Positions 32,916 through 42,072 are shown, numbered from the stretch's first letter. The stretch is 64,000 bases of DNA from CAYFVR01 sp046541515 (GCA_046541515.1 JBKHDD010000007.1:6321-70320); one strand, 5' to 3'. Numbers and translations are program-made. Notes: generated from the sequence alone by a model not told the origin.

Positions 32916-35060
32916 TCAGAACGACACGCCGGCCTGGAATACGGCGTGAAACCCGGCCGCCGGCACCGAGGAGGCGGCGGTGGTGTATTCCCGGTCGAAC
33001 AGGTTGTTCAGGTGAACGGTGGCAAAATACCGCTGTTCCGCGCCGAACCGGCCGCCCAGGGTCAGGTTGAGGGTCTCCCAGGCGCCGTAGGTTTCCTCGG
33101 TTCCGTCGGAAAACCGCTCTTCCGCCTTGGTGGCGCCCCGGAAATAGAGATCTGTGAAAAGGTGGTTCTGGCCCAGGTCCCGACCGTAGCGGAGGCCCAG
33201 CCGACCCATCAGGTCGGGATGGCCGGTGTGGTAGGTGGCGAAATCGCCCGCCTCGAATTTCCGCCGCAGCCAGGTGGCGCCGGCGTAGGGGGTCAGTCCC
33301 AGCCCGGCGACGTCGTACTGGAGGACCGCCTCGGCGCCGAAGGTTTCCGCCGCGTCCACGTTGTCGAATTGGCGGCCGCCCGCCACCGGGCGGGTGGTGA
33401 TGTAGTCGGCGGCGTCGGAGTAAAACAGGGCCAGATCGGCGGCGAAGGCGCCGTCGCCGAAGCGCAGCCCGATTTCGAAATTGTCCGAGGTCTCCGGCTC
33501 CAGCTCCGGATTGGGGAAGGTCGGCTCCGCCCCGCCGTGGGCCGTGCCGATGAACAGCTGCTGGAGGTTGGGAAACCGGTACCCCTGGGAGAAAAGGCCC
33601 CGCAGGATCAGGTTTTCCGCGCCGGCCCAGGTGAGCCCGGCGCTGAACACCGCCTGGGAATCGTCGGCGTCCCGAAGTCCGATTTCGGGATTGTTCGTGG
33701 CCTTCAGACGGGAGTCGACCCAGGTCTGGCGGAGGCCCAGGGTGGCGGTCAGGTCGGCCGGCAACATCCACTCGTCCTGAAGGTAGACGGCGTGGGCGTC
33801 CATCTCCGCCTCGTAGGTGAACCGGTCCACCGAGGCGGTCCGGGTTCCGGCGGGCGGCGGCATGGGGGCGACGCGGGCGCTCCGGATTTCGGTGACCGCG
33901 TCCAATTGATCGAAAACCGGTTCGTACCCGAAGATCACGTAATGGTCGGGATGGGGCATCCAGTCCACTTGAAAATCGAGCCCCGCGGTATCCTGATCGT
34001 TGTCGGTGGTCATCCGGTTCTCCACGGTCGTGACGCCGGCGGGCCCCATGGGAATGCGGAGATCCATGTCGTTTTTAAACAGCTTCCGGGTGTTTTGGAA
34101 ATAGGCGTCCAGCCGCAGGCGGGGCAGCGGATCGGCCAGGGCCCGCAGCTCCGCGAAACCGCTGATCTTCCACCGGTCCCATCGGGGAAGGTCCAATTGG
34201 AAATAGGTCAGGGTTTCATTGGTGACGCCGTCCGGGGTGTGGGATTCCACGTCGCTCCGGTAATCCTCGTAGGCCACCCCCAGGGAGAGGTCGTCTTTGT
34301 CGTAGCCCAGAAAGAGGCTGTAATCCTGGATCTCGTAGGCCGTGTTCTCCAGGGTTTCCTCGGCCGACTCCCGGTCGTCGAAATCGGTCCAGGCTCCGGA
34401 AATCCGATACTGGAACCCTTCCAGCCCGCCGAAGATCGACCCGTAGCCCTTGACGCCGTCCGCGGAGGTGTCGTAGGTCCCCGTCGCCTCGGCCTGGACC
34501 GGACGGTCGCCCCCCTTTTTCGTGATGATGTTGACCACCCCGCCGATGGCCTCCGAGCCGTAGAGCACGGACCCCGGCCCCTTGATGACCTCGATACGTT
34601 CCACCCGGGCGGGATCGATCAGCAGCGCGGCGCCGTCCATGGATTTCTGCTCGGAGACCTTCTGGCCGTCCACCAGCACCAGAACCCGGGACCCGCTTTC
34701 GCCCCGGATCACCACCCGCTTCGCCCCGGGGATCGACTGGTCGAACACCTCCACGCCGGGGAGGTCCCGCAGCGCGTCGGCCACGGTGGTCGCGCCGGAT
34801 TCGCGCAATTCTTCGCCGCCCACCACCGAGACGGAGGACGGGACCTCCCGGAGTTCCCGGGCCGTTCGGGTGGGGGTCACCACGATCTCGCGGGTCTCCA
34901 ACGGCGCGCCCTCCGCGCCCAAAGCCGACGGGGGCGAGGCCAGAAGGAGAGACAGCCCCAGCGCCGCGACCGCGAAACCGGCCGTCTCCGTCGGAAACGA
35001 AGCCGCGAAACGACGATGAGCGCGCCCCATGCAGGGAAGAAAAAGTTTGCGGAAATTCAT
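32916..35060 (-). CDS. TonB-dependent outer-membrane receptor (heme type)
   Basis: 714 residues from ATG 35060, which overlaps the hutW stop by ATGA. A signal peptide ends near ALGAEGAP. A TonB-box-like stretch ETREIVVTPTR is followed by the plug (residues 55-165; VFDQSIPGAKRVVIRGESGS, GPGSVLYGSEAIGGVVNIIT) and a 22-strand barrel ending in F. The pair YRFPNLQQLF and NPELEPETSD resembles the FRAP/NPNL block of heme receptors. It imports its ligand with energy from the TonB/ExbBD genes of the same operon. Confidence 0.88.
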   Translation of the reverse strand: MNFRKLFLPCMGRAHRRFAASFPTETAGFAVAALGLSLLLASPPSALGAEGAPLETREIVVTPTRTARELREVPSSVSVVGGEELRESGATTVADALRDLPGVEVFDQSIPGAKRVVIRGESGSRVLVLVDGQKVSEQKSMDGAALLIDPARVERIEVIKGPGSVLYGSEAIGGVVNIITKKGGDRPVQAEATGTYDTSADGVKGYGSIFGGLEGFQYRISGAWTDFDDRESAEETLENTAYEIQDYSLFLGYDKDDLSLGVAYEDYRSDVESHTPDGVTNETLTYFQLDLPRWDRWKISGFAELRALADPLPRLRLDAYFQNTRKLFKNDMDLRIPMGPAGVTTVENRMTTDNDQDTAGLDFQVDWMPHPDHYVIFGYEPVFDQLDAVTEIRSARVAPMPPPAGTRTASVDRFTYEAEMDAHAVYLQDEWMLPADLTATLGLRQTWVDSRLKATNNPEIGLRDADDSQAVFSAGLTWAGAENLILRGLFSQGYRFPNLQQLFIGTAHGGAEPTFPNPELEPETSDNFEIGLRFGDGAFAADLALFYSDAADYITTRPVAGGRQFDNVDAAETFGAEAVLQYDVAGLGLTPYAGATWLRRKFEAGDFATYHTGHPDLMGRLGLRYGRDLGQNHLFTDLYFRGATKAEERFSDGTEETYGAWETLNLTLGGRFGAEQRYFATVHLNNLFDREYTTAASSVPAAGFHAVFQAGVSF

Positions 35061-36502
35061 GCGGTCTCCTTGGGTTCCTGCTGGCGATGCAGGTGTTCGA
35101 TGGCAAATTGGGCCAGATTCACGCTCCAGAACTGGCCCGCCAGGGTCAGCTCCATCCATCCGTCGTCCAGGTCCACCAGCCCCGCTCGCCGCCACTGTTC
35201 GGCCAAGGGGGCGAGGCGGGTTTCAAGGGGCAGACCGAAGGATTCCCCAACGCCCCGCAGGTGAACCCGGCCCAGGTCGAAGCCGGCGGCCAGGGTTTTG
35301 TCCAGCGCCGCCATGGGATGGGGGGCCGCCAGCATGGACAGCGGCTTCCGGCCCGCCGAGACGCCCTGGATCCATCGGTCGTAGCGGGTTTCTCCAAAAT
35401 AATAATGACCGCCAAGACAACCGCCCGCGCCGGGCCCGAAGGCCAGACATTCCGACGGCCCCTTCATCAGATGGTTGTAGACGTTTCGCTCTCGGGTGGT
35501 CCGGCCCCAGTGGCTGATGGACAGCCGTCGGTACCGGGCCCGGTCCAGCCGCGCGACCCCCGCCTCGAACAGACGGGCCTGTTCCGGCGGGTCTGCGGCG
35601 GCCGGGGATCTTCCGGTCTGGATGGCCCTGTCCAGCGGACTGTCCCGGAAGACGTTCAGCTGGTACAAATCCGCCCCGTCGATTTCCAGCGCCAGAAAAT
35701 CCTCCAGGTCCCGCCGCCACATGTCCAGGGTCTGGCCGGGGAAGCCGTAGATCAGGTCGATGACAACGCCGGCCCGTCCGTCGTCCCGCAGTTCGCCCAG
35801 CGCCCGGATCGCCGACGCCCGGTCCGCCAGCCGGTTCATGGACCGGCGAAGGGCGGTGTGAAAGGTCTGGACGCCCAGAGAAAACCGGTTGGCCCCGGCC
35901 GACAGGCAGGCGTCCATCTTTTCCGCGTCAAAATGGTGAATTCGGCCCTCCACGGTGATCTCGCAATCGTTGGCCAGCGGAAAGCCGTCCCGCGCGGCCA
36001 GGAGAATCCGACGGAGATCGGCGGCCTTTAGCGCGGTGGGGGTTCCGCCGCCCAGGTAGACCGCGTGGAAGGGGCCGGAACGGGCCGCGGCCCGCGCCCG
36101 CCAGAGGTCCATCTCCCGGAGCAGGGCATCGGTGTAGCGGGCGCTCTCCTCCGGCCGATAGGCCCGGTTGTAGAAGCCGCAATACAGGCAATGGGTTTCG
36201 CAAAAGGGTACGTGAATGTAGAGGGCCGAGGGGCCCCGCCGGGGCGCGTCCAGCAGGCGTTCCAAAATGCGTTCCCGATCGCCCTCCGCCACCGGGTGGC
36301 CGCCGAATCCGGCATGGACGGCCACTTTTTTGTCGAAGGCCAAGGTCAAGGGGTCCACGCCCTCCCGGGCCATAAACCGGCTGGGGGGCGCTTCGGCCAA
36401 GGCCGCCTGGAACAATCCCATTTTTCCCGGAGAAAATGCGTCGGTTCCGGAAGGGGGTTCTCCCGGCTTGGGATGGACAACGGAATTCATGTTATTTTCC
36501 AT
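35057..36502 (-). CDS. hutW: HutW/ChuW-type radical SAM heme-degrading enzyme
   Basis: 481 residues. The radical SAM motif is C-E-T-H-C-L-Y-C in IHVPFCETHCLYCGFYN, with LGGGTPTAL and FSLGVQTFH following, as in the HemN/HemW superfamily. The N-terminal 80 residues and the C-terminal domain match ChuW/HutW, which opens heme without oxygen and releases iron. ATG 36502 has AAGGAA upstream; ATG 36490 is an alternative. First gene of the heme operon. A DtxR-type box lies about 85 bp upstream. Confidence 0.88.
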   Translation of the reverse strand: MENNMNSVVHPKPGEPPSGTDAFSPGKMGLFQAALAEAPPSRFMAREGVDPLTLAFDKKVAVHAGFGGHPVAEGDRERILERLLDAPRRGPSALYIHVPFCETHCLYCGFYNRAYRPEESARYTDALLREMDLWRARAAARSGPFHAVYLGGGTPTALKAADLRRILLAARDGFPLANDCEITVEGRIHHFDAEKMDACLSAGANRFSLGVQTFHTALRRSMNRLADRASAIRALGELRDDGRAGVVIDLIYGFPGQTLDMWRRDLEDFLALEIDGADLYQLNVFRDSPLDRAIQTGRSPAAADPPEQARLFEAGVARLDRARYRRLSISHWGRTTRERNVYNHLMKGPSECLAFGPGAGGCLGGHYYFGETRYDRWIQGVSAGRKPLSMLAAPHPMAALDKTLAAGFDLGRVHLRGVGESFGLPLETRLAPLAEQWRRAGLVDLDDGWMELTLAGQFWSVNLAQFAIEHLHRQQEPKETA

Positions 36503-36584
36503 AACCGCGTTCCTTTTTTTTTTGCGGGGCGGAAACCGGTTCCGCGGCGCCAATGGCAGAGTCGGCCCAGTGGTTGTCGGTTGG

Positions 36585-36599
36585 TCAAAGTTTGTTTGG
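36585..36599. promoter_or_regulatory. putative iron-regulator box (heme operon)
   Basis: TCAAAGTTTGTTTGG matches 12 of 15 positions of a motif shared by five iron-gene promoters in this window. It lies between hutW and the TPR gene, which run in the same direction. Confidence 0.45.
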
Positions 36600-36625
36600 T
36601 ATTCCTAACATTTTGCTCAAAAAAA

Positions 36626-36982
36626 CTACGCCTGCGAAACAAGGGTCCGCGCCAGATTTCGATGCAGGGCCTGGAGAAGCGCGTGTTCGCCGCAAATGCG
36701 CCCGTCGGTCAGGTCCAGGGCGTCGCCGTAATGGGTCAGGGCTCGATCCACGTCGCCGCGGACGGAACACACCAGCGCCAAACTGTTGTGAATGTTGGCC
36801 TCGTGGACCGCCATGTTTCCGGCGGCGGCCAGCGCCAAGGCCTCGCCCAGCCGTTCCTCCGCCTGATCCATTTCGCCTCGGTTCATGGCCGCCATAGCTT
36901 CCGCGTTGAGTTGGCTGATTCGCTTGGCCCGACACTTTTGGCAGGGGTTTTCGCACCTGCCGCAGGTTTTTTTTTCGCTCAT
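36626..36982 (-). CDS. small TPR protein with N-terminal Cys cluster
   Basis: 118 residues from ATG 36982 with GAGAGG upstream. CGRCENPCQKC at residues 7-17 is a four-Cys cluster that could bind zinc or iron. Two or three TPR-like helices follow (MNRGEMDQAEERLGEALALA, VHEANIHNSLALVCSVRGDV). It lies between the porin and the heme operon on the same strand. No specific function known. Confidence 0.65.
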   Translation of the reverse strand: MSEKKTCGRCENPCQKCRAKRISQLNAEAMAAMNRGEMDQAEERLGEALALAAAGNMAVHEANIHNSLALVCSVRGDVDRALTHYGDALDLTDGRICGEHALLQALHRNLARTLVSQA

Positions 36983-37131
36983 GAGTCCTCTCCCGTGGGG
37001 GGGGTTGGGCCGCCTTCGGCGAAGGCGGCCCCCGATGGATTGGGTCGGTTGCGTCAAATCGATCCCGCGCCTCGGATGGTGGAAACTTCGCCGGCGACGC
37101 AAGGCATGCGCGCCGCCGACGAGGGTCTCGA

Positions 37132-38241
37132 CTAGAATTCCACGGCCAACTGGGCCGTGAAGGTGTCTTCCTCCTGAAAATCGTCCTCGAAATCGCCGTG
37201 CATGTATTCCAAGGCCAGATTGGTGTTGTCGAACAGGCCCCAGTTGATCACGCCGCCGTACTGGGTTTCCGGCAGAAAATCGGCGCCGCCGTCGTCGGCG
37301 CCGCCGTAACGGCCGGCCACTTCCAGGTTGTCCAAAATGGCCACGCCCAGCTCCACGTTCCAGGCGGCGGGCCGGCGTTCCTTGCCGTCGTCCTCGGCGT
37401 ACAGTTCGCCGGACTTGAAGTCGTCGATTGCGCCGAGGTATTCTCCGATCAGGGTGATCCGATCCGCCAGCGTCACCGTGGCGAAGGCGCACCAGCCGCC
37501 CACCATGGAATCCAGCTCCTCGGGCGCGGTCAGCACCTCGGAAAGGGAGTCCGAGCCGCCCAGGTTGGAGGTGTAGGAGACGCCAACGGCGAGGAAATCG
37601 GTCGGGGCCGCAACGGCGGCGGCCACAAAGCTGTCGATGGAATCGTCGTCGCCCGCCTCTTTGGCCCGACCGTTATAGGCGCCCACGGAAAGGTCCACCA
37701 TGTCGTCGCCCAAAACGACCCCGGCCAAAATCGCGCCCTCTCCGGTCTCGCCCAGCACCAGTGTGTTGGGGTCGGTCACGAAGTGGGTTTCGTACCCGCC
37801 GAAGGGGATGTACATTTTTCCGCCGACGAGATAGCCGGGGAACACGTCCCCGCCGTCCAGGGTGACGAAGCCTTCGTCCACGGTCAGTTCGTCGTCTTCG
37901 TAAAGGAAGAGCACGCTACCCGTCACGTGAGGGGCGATCTGGGCCTCCACGCCAAATTCCACGGTGGCCAGGTCCACGTCGTCGGCCTCCTCGTCCTCGG
38001 CCAGGGGGTCCTCGAAATCCACCTCGCCATACCCCGCCTCCACCTCGATCAACCCGCTGAATTCCACGGAGGTGAGCCATTCGTCGCCGCCGATTCTTTC
38101 CTCCACGGACGACTCCAGTTGATCCACCCGGCGCTCCAGCCCGGTGGGGGATTCCTCCTGCGCGGAAACGGGAGCCACGATCCAACCCAGCGTCACGCCC
38201 AGCACTCCCAGTCCAATTCCGGCCACTTTCGAAAATTTCAC
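37132..38241 (-). CDS. LbtU-family siderophore porin
   Basis: 369 residues with a signal peptide (VAGIGLGVLGVTLGWIVAPVSAQ) and a short coiled coil (LERRVDQLESSVEERI). The beta-barrel begins FSGLIEVEAGYGEVDFEDP and includes LVGGKMYIPFGGYETHFVTD and LGETGEGAIL, characteristic of LbtU-like proteins. LbtU is the Legionella receptor for legiobactin and acts without TonB. The chain is rich in Asp/Glu. Divergent from the DtxR-family gene; they share a promoter region. Confidence 0.82.
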   Translation of the reverse strand: MKFSKVAGIGLGVLGVTLGWIVAPVSAQEESPTGLERRVDQLESSVEERIGGDEWLTSVEFSGLIEVEAGYGEVDFEDPLAEDEEADDVDLATVEFGVEAQIAPHVTGSVLFLYEDDELTVDEGFVTLDGGDVFPGYLVGGKMYIPFGGYETHFVTDPNTLVLGETGEGAILAGVVLGDDMVDLSVGAYNGRAKEAGDDDSIDSFVAAAVAAPTDFLAVGVSYTSNLGGSDSLSEVLTAPEELDSMVGGWCAFATVTLADRITLIGEYLGAIDDFKSGELYAEDDGKERRPAAWNVELGVAILDNLEVAGRYGGADDGGADFLPETQYGGVINWGLFDNTNLALEYMHGDFEDDFQEEDTFTAQLAVEF

Positions 38242-38407
38242 CGTTTCCTCCTTCTGGTTCCTCCGTTTGGGTTTATTCCGCGTCCCGAATCCGGCGGTCC
38301 GCCGAGCCTAATTTCCAGCGTGAACCATTTTGTTTTTTTTCAGTCGGTTCCATCCGGATGCAGGACAGTTTTTCCGGTGTTCGATTCAAAAGAGTTAGTT
38401 AGATAGA

Positions 38408-38422
38408 TCAAACTTTGTTGGA
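38408..38422. promoter_or_regulatory. putative iron-regulator box (LbtU/DtxR divergent promoter)
   Basis: TCAAACTTTGTTGGA, an imperfect palindrome and one of five copies of the shared motif. It lies 20 bp upstream of the predicted -35 of the DtxR gene and could also control the divergent porin gene. Confidence 0.5.
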
Positions 38423-38441
38423 TGTCAACCCCGTTTTCGCT

Positions 38442-38471
38442 TTGACAAAATCCAACTGTGGGTCGTAGGAT
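38442..38471 (+). promoter_or_regulatory. predicted sigma-70 promoter of DtxR-family gene 1
   Basis: TTGACA at 38442-38447 and TAGGAT at 38466-38471 with an 18-bp spacer, about 65 bp before ATG 38538. Confidence 0.5.
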
Positions 38472-38537
38472 GAATAACAATGAAATATGGAACGAATTCA
38501 GAATGGTTTTGCCTTGCGACCAGGAAGGGAGGGGGCC

Positions 38538-39059
38538 ATGGCGGACGTTGAACTGACGGAAGTCACCGAAAATTATCTCGAAACAATTCTGGCGTTGCAG
38601 GATGAAAAGACGGTGGCCCGGTCCAAGGATATCGCCGACCGGCTGGGGGTAAACCGGGGCTCCGTTACCGCCGCGCTGAAAGGGCTGCGGGACAAGGGCC
38701 TGATCCATTACGAGCCCTATAGCTTCATTACGCTGACCCCAAAGGGAAAGCGGTTCGCGCTGGATATCGCCCGAAAGCACCAGGTGCTGAAGGATTTTCT
38801 GCTGAACGTGCTTTCCATCGATCCGGCGATCGCCGAAGACACCGCCTGCCGAATGGAACACGCCATTGACGAGCAGACCATGGAACGGCTGGTTTGTTTT
38901 CTTGAATACATCCGAAAATGCCCCCGGGCCGGCGAGGACTGGATCGCCTCGTTCCTTCGCTTCTGCGAATCCGGCGGCGAAGGCAAACCCGATTGCGACC
39001 AATGCATTCGGGAGGAATTCGGAATCCGGGAGAAGAAGGAACCAGGGGAAACCGGCTAA
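38538..39059 (+). CDS. DtxR/MntR-family metal-dependent repressor (1)
   Basis: 173 residues from ATG 38538 behind AAGGGAGGGGG. The winged helix-turn-helix covers residues 5-65 (RSKDIADRLGVNRGSVTAAL). The dimerisation and metal domain follows, with H-x-x-L (KHQVLKDFLLNVL), E-D-x-A-C-R-M-E-H and C-P-R-A. There is no SH3-like third domain. The C-terminal CDQC is an extra Cys pair. Likely an iron or manganese sensor that binds the 15-bp motif found upstream of itself. Confidence 0.88.
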   Translation: MADVELTEVTENYLETILALQDEKTVARSKDIADRLGVNRGSVTAALKGLRDKGLIHYEPYSFITLTPKGKRFALDIARKHQVLKDFLLNVLSIDPAIAEDTACRMEHAIDEQTMERLVCFLEYIRKCPRAGEDWIASFLRFCESGGEGKPDCDQCIREEFGIREKKEPGETG

Positions 39060-39583
39060 CCCGCCACGCGCCAAACGTCCACGCCGCCCATTTCGTCCGA
39101 CCGTCCCGCTCATGCCCCTCCTCCGGGGCTTCCTTCCCAGGGCCCCGCGACCTCGCCGCCTTTGGCCATCGGATCGCCCGTTCTCCCCATCCCTCTTCAT
39201 AACATTTTAAATAATTTGTAAAAAAATCCTTGCCAATCCCGCAGTTTTTCTGAAACCGCGGCAATCCGCCGGACTCTACAAACGCCCGCCGAGCGACCCC
39301 ATTCCAGAAAACCTCTTTTTTCCGCCCATCGCCATCTCGCCCATCGCCCCGGCGAAAATGAGGCCGTCCAGGCAAACACCAATGGACGTCGGGCTTTCGC
39401 GTTTGCGTCCCCTGAGGGACTCAGAAATTGCTGATATGCCACTATCGATTCGATGATTGTTTTCCAATGAATGGACTCGGCTTTTGCAAACGGTACATCG
39501 GCACTTTCCAAGTCCCTGAGATTCGGAACCTTCTTGCCGGACGCGGCTCCGCCCTCGAATTTCGCCGACCGGTAAAAATTTTC
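39060..39583. other. intergenic stretch, no gene seen
   Basis: About 520 bp. A minus-strand frame around 39197-39688 has no ribosome binding site that fits and runs into the promoter and repeat structures of the next gene, so I treat it as chance. A short T-rich segment near 39200-39235 could include a terminator but no clear stem was seen. Confidence 0.5.
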
Positions 39584-39612
39584 TTGACAGCAAAAAAGCG
39601 AGAGGGTATACG
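39584..39612 (+). promoter_or_regulatory. strong predicted sigma-70 promoter
   Basis: TTGACA (39584-39589), 17-bp spacer and TATACG (39607-39612). It should drive the 39776-44021 gene set. An iron-regulator box lies just downstream, well placed to block transcription. Confidence 0.6.
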
Positions 39613-39636
39613 ACGACCCACATGAAGTTTGATCCA

Positions 39637-39651
39637 TCAAACTTAGTTGAA
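39637..39651. promoter_or_regulatory. putative iron-regulator box (DUF4198 cluster)
   Basis: TCAAACTTAGTTGAA. It overlaps a second palindrome, AAGTTTGATCCATCAAACTT at 39625-39644, so two dimers could bind. Located about 25 bp after the predicted -10. Confidence 0.55.
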
Positions 39652-39804
39652 TCCATCGTGCTTTCGGGCGCGGAAACCATTTACCCAATCAGGAGGAATG
39701 ATGAAACAAACGCTCGCAACCATTCTGAATCCATCGCGCTTTCTGGCGCGGAAACCATTTACCCACTCGGGAGGAATGATGAAACAACTGCTCGCAATCG
39801 TTCT
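39649..39804 (+). repeat. 78-bp in-frame tandem duplication of a translation start region
   Basis: Two copies, 39649-39726 and 39727-39804, differ at about ten positions. Each carries the same leader (GAATCCATCG), a GGAGGAATGATGAAACAA ribosome binding site with double start codon, and the first codons of the protein. The period is 26 codons, so the first start can read through into the second. Confidence 0.85.
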
Positions 39805-40096
39805 GGTCGTCGGATTTTTGGCCGCCGCCGGCCCCGCGTCGGCGCATACGCCCTTGTTTTCCTGTTATGACAACGGCGACGGAACCGTCACCTGCGAAGG
39901 CGGCTTTTCCGACGGCTCTTCCGCCGCCGGCGTAAAAGTCCACCTGAAGGACGGGTCCGGCAACACCTTGCAAGAGACCCAACTGGACGAGTTCGGCGAG
40001 CTGACCTTCGATAAGCCGGAGGGGGAATACAGCGTCACCCTCGACGCCGGAGAAGGCCATCAAGTTGAAGTCAAAGGAAGCGAAATCCTGGAATAG
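39776..40096 (+). CDS. small periplasmic protein, carboxypeptidase-regulatory-like
   Basis: 106 residues from ATG 39776 (or 39779). A clean signal peptide (LLAIVLVVGFLAAAGPASA) is followed by HTPLFSCYDNGDGTVTC and a beta-rich domain ending VTLDAGEGHQVEVKG. Starting at the first duplicated site (39698) would add 26 residues and bury the signal peptide, so the second copy is the more sensible start. Encoded with a DUF4198 protein; both are probably periplasmic metal-related proteins. Function unknown. Confidence 0.75.
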   Translation: MMKQLLAIVLVVGFLAAAGPASAHTPLFSCYDNGDGTVTCEGGFSDGSSAAGVKVHLKDGSGNTLQETQLDEFGELTFDKPEGEYSVTLDAGEGHQVEVKGSEILE

Positions 40097-40228
40097 TTCC
40101 AACAGGTTGCCCGATGGCCGCCGATTTTCGGCCCGGCCTTTTCCCCGGTTTCACGTTGATTGCGGTTGGGAACCCCCCAATCCGCAGCCTCAAAATTTTG
40201 CAAAAAACCCAAATGTAAGGAGTTGTCC

Positions 40229-41026
40229 ATGCTTCGAGCGCTGTTTTCCGCCTTTCTTGTTTTCCTCTTCTCCGCGCCTGCCTTTGCCCACTTTCAGGTG
40301 ATTTACACCCCGGAAATGGCCCGGGAGCGGGGCGGAAACCTGGACTTCAAAATGGTCTTCACCCACCCCTTCGAGGCCGGCCACACCATGGCCATGGGTC
40401 AGCCCCAGGAGTTTTACATGATGCACAAAGGGAGAAAGACCGATCTGATGGATACCGTTTCCAAAATTACCTGGGGCGCCGGAGACCATGCCGGCGCGGC
40501 CTACGAGGCCAAGGGGATCAAGGCCCGCAGCATGGGCGATTACGTGTTCGCCCTGGTTCCGGAACCCTACATGGAAGCGGAAGAGGACATCTACATCCAG
40601 CAGTTGACGAAGTTGATCGTCAACAACGTCGGCCTTCCCACCGACTGGAACGCCCCTTCCGGCCTGAAGACCGAAATCATGCCGCTGGACAAACCCTACG
40701 CGCTGTGGACCGGAAACGTTTTTCGCGGGGTGGTGATGGCGGATGGCAAACCGGTGCCCAACGCGGAGATCGAGGTGGAATACCTCAACCATCCGCCGGT
40801 CCCGGACAAAAATGAATTTCAGGCGGAAGGCTTGGTCAAGGCGCCCCAAGGCGCCTTTGTCACCCAGGGCATCCTGGCCGACGAAAATGGCCATTTCACC
40901 TTTGGCATTCCCAAGGCGGGCTGGTGGGGCTTTTGCGCCCTGGGTTCCGGCCCCGACAAGGAATACAAGGGCAAGGAGCTGTCCCAGGACGCCGTCATCT
41001 GGATCCAGGCCAAAGACATGAAGTAA
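40229..41026 (+). CDS. DUF4198 periplasmic protein (NikK-like)
   Basis: 265 residues from ATG 40229 behind AAGGAG. A signal peptide (ALFSAFLVFLFSAPAFA) leaves an N-terminal His (HFQVIYTP), the usual metal-binding feature of DUF4198 proteins. Two beta domains follow: FKMVFTHPFEAGHTM with several His/Met, and a C-terminal carboxypeptidase-regulatory-like domain (GVVMADGKPVPNAEIEVEYL). The family accompanies nickel, cobalt or iron uptake systems. The iron-box promoter upstream suggests iron. Confidence 0.85.
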   Translation: MLRALFSAFLVFLFSAPAFAHFQVIYTPEMARERGGNLDFKMVFTHPFEAGHTMAMGQPQEFYMMHKGRKTDLMDTVSKITWGAGDHAGAAYEAKGIKARSMGDYVFALVPEPYMEAEEDIYIQQLTKLIVNNVGLPTDWNAPSGLKTEIMPLDKPYALWTGNVFRGVVMADGKPVPNAEIEVEYLNHPPVPDKNEFQAEGLVKAPQGAFVTQGILADENGHFTFGIPKAGWWGFCALGSGPDKEYKGKELSQDAVIWIQAKDMK

Positions 41027-41128
41027 CCTCGCTGTTTTTTCCTCTCCTTCCCGTGCGCGGGGGCGGGCGGATTCTCCGCCCGCCCCCGCTTTGCGTGATG
41101 GAAGAACCCCATTGCAATGAAGCCGACG

Positions 41129-41175
41129 AACGAAGTCCCATAAACGAAGCCCGCAAACGAAGCCCGCAAACGAAG
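41129..41175. repeat. 13-bp tandem repeat upstream of ABC gene
   Basis: AAACGAAGCCCGC occurs twice exactly, with a diverged unit before (AACGAAGTCCCAT) and a partial unit after. It ends directly at the ribosome binding site of the ABC ATPase gene. Confidence 0.6.
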
Positions 41176-41183
41176 AAGGAACC

Positions 41184-42071
41184 ATGGAACCGGTGATCCA
41201 AGTCCAACATCTCGCCCATCGGTACGGCCGGCGGACGATTTACGAAGACCTGAATTTCGAGGTGCCCGCCGGCAAGATTTTCGGACTGCTGGGAAAAAAC
41301 GGGGTGGGCAAAACCACGCTCATCAAAATTTTGATGGGATTTCTGCGGCCCGGCGCGGGGCGCTGCAACGTCTTCGGGGAAGACGCCTTCAACCTGTCCC
41401 CGGAGACCCGCGCCCGGGTGGGGCTGCTGTTCGAGGGCCATCTGGCCTACGAATTCATGACCATCGCCCAGATCGAAAAGTTTTACGCGCCCCATTATCC
41501 TCGCTGGAACCGGGACCGGTATTTCGATCTGGTGAACCGGCTGGGGCTGTCCCACGACCACAAAATCGCCAACATGTCCCGCGGGCAGCGGTCCCAGGTG
41601 GTGTTGGGACTCATCATGGCCCAGCAGCCGGACCTGCTCCTGCTGGACGACTATTCCATGGGGCTGGACGCGGGCTATCGCCGCCTGTTTCTCGACTACA
41701 TGGTCGAGTATCTTTCCGAAGGGGACCGCACCGTCTTCCTGACCTCCCACCTCATCCAGGACATGCACCGGTTCGTGGACGAAGTGATTTTTCTGGAGCG
41801 CGGCGGACGGCTGACCGCCCTCTCCCTGGACGACTTCACCGAGCGGTTCCGCTGCTATCGATTGCCCCGAAACGGATACAACGCGGAGCCCCGGGCGAAA
41901 GCCGTGATCAAAAACGTGGAAATTCATGCCGACCATTTGGACCTGTTCGCCTTCGCCACCGCCGATCAGGTGGCGGAAGAACTCCGGAAACAGGGATTCA
42001 ATCCCGACGGCCTGTCGCCGGTGGAGATGAACCTGGAAGACGCCTTCATCGGCTTCACGGGAAGGCACTAA
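41184..42071 (+). CDS. ABC transporter ATP-binding protein
   Basis: 295 residues. Walker A is GKNGVGKTT, the signature MSRGQRS and Walker B LLLLDDYSMGLD, where the catalytic Glu is replaced by Asp (LLDDY). The switch His is in TSHLIQD. The C-terminal 70 residues are a non-catalytic domain. It should energise the membrane protein encoded 1 bp downstream. AAGGAACC precedes the ATG. Confidence 0.85.
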   Translation: MEPVIQVQHLAHRYGRRTIYEDLNFEVPAGKIFGLLGKNGVGKTTLIKILMGFLRPGAGRCNVFGEDAFNLSPETRARVGLLFEGHLAYEFMTIAQIEKFYAPHYPRWNRDRYFDLVNRLGLSHDHKIANMSRGQRSQVVLGLIMAQQPDLLLLDDYSMGLDAGYRRLFLDYMVEYLSEGDRTVFLTSHLIQDMHRFVDEVIFLERGGRLTALSLDDFTERFRCYRLPRNGYNAEPRAKAVIKNVEIHADHLDLFAFATADQVAEELRKQGFNPDGLSPVEMNLEDAFIGFTGRH

Positions 42072-42072
42072 T

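Noticed and set aside
39197..39688. 163-codon minus-strand frame upstream of the duplicated start region
   Set aside because: It runs through a strong plus-strand promoter and operator sites and shows no recognisable domain.
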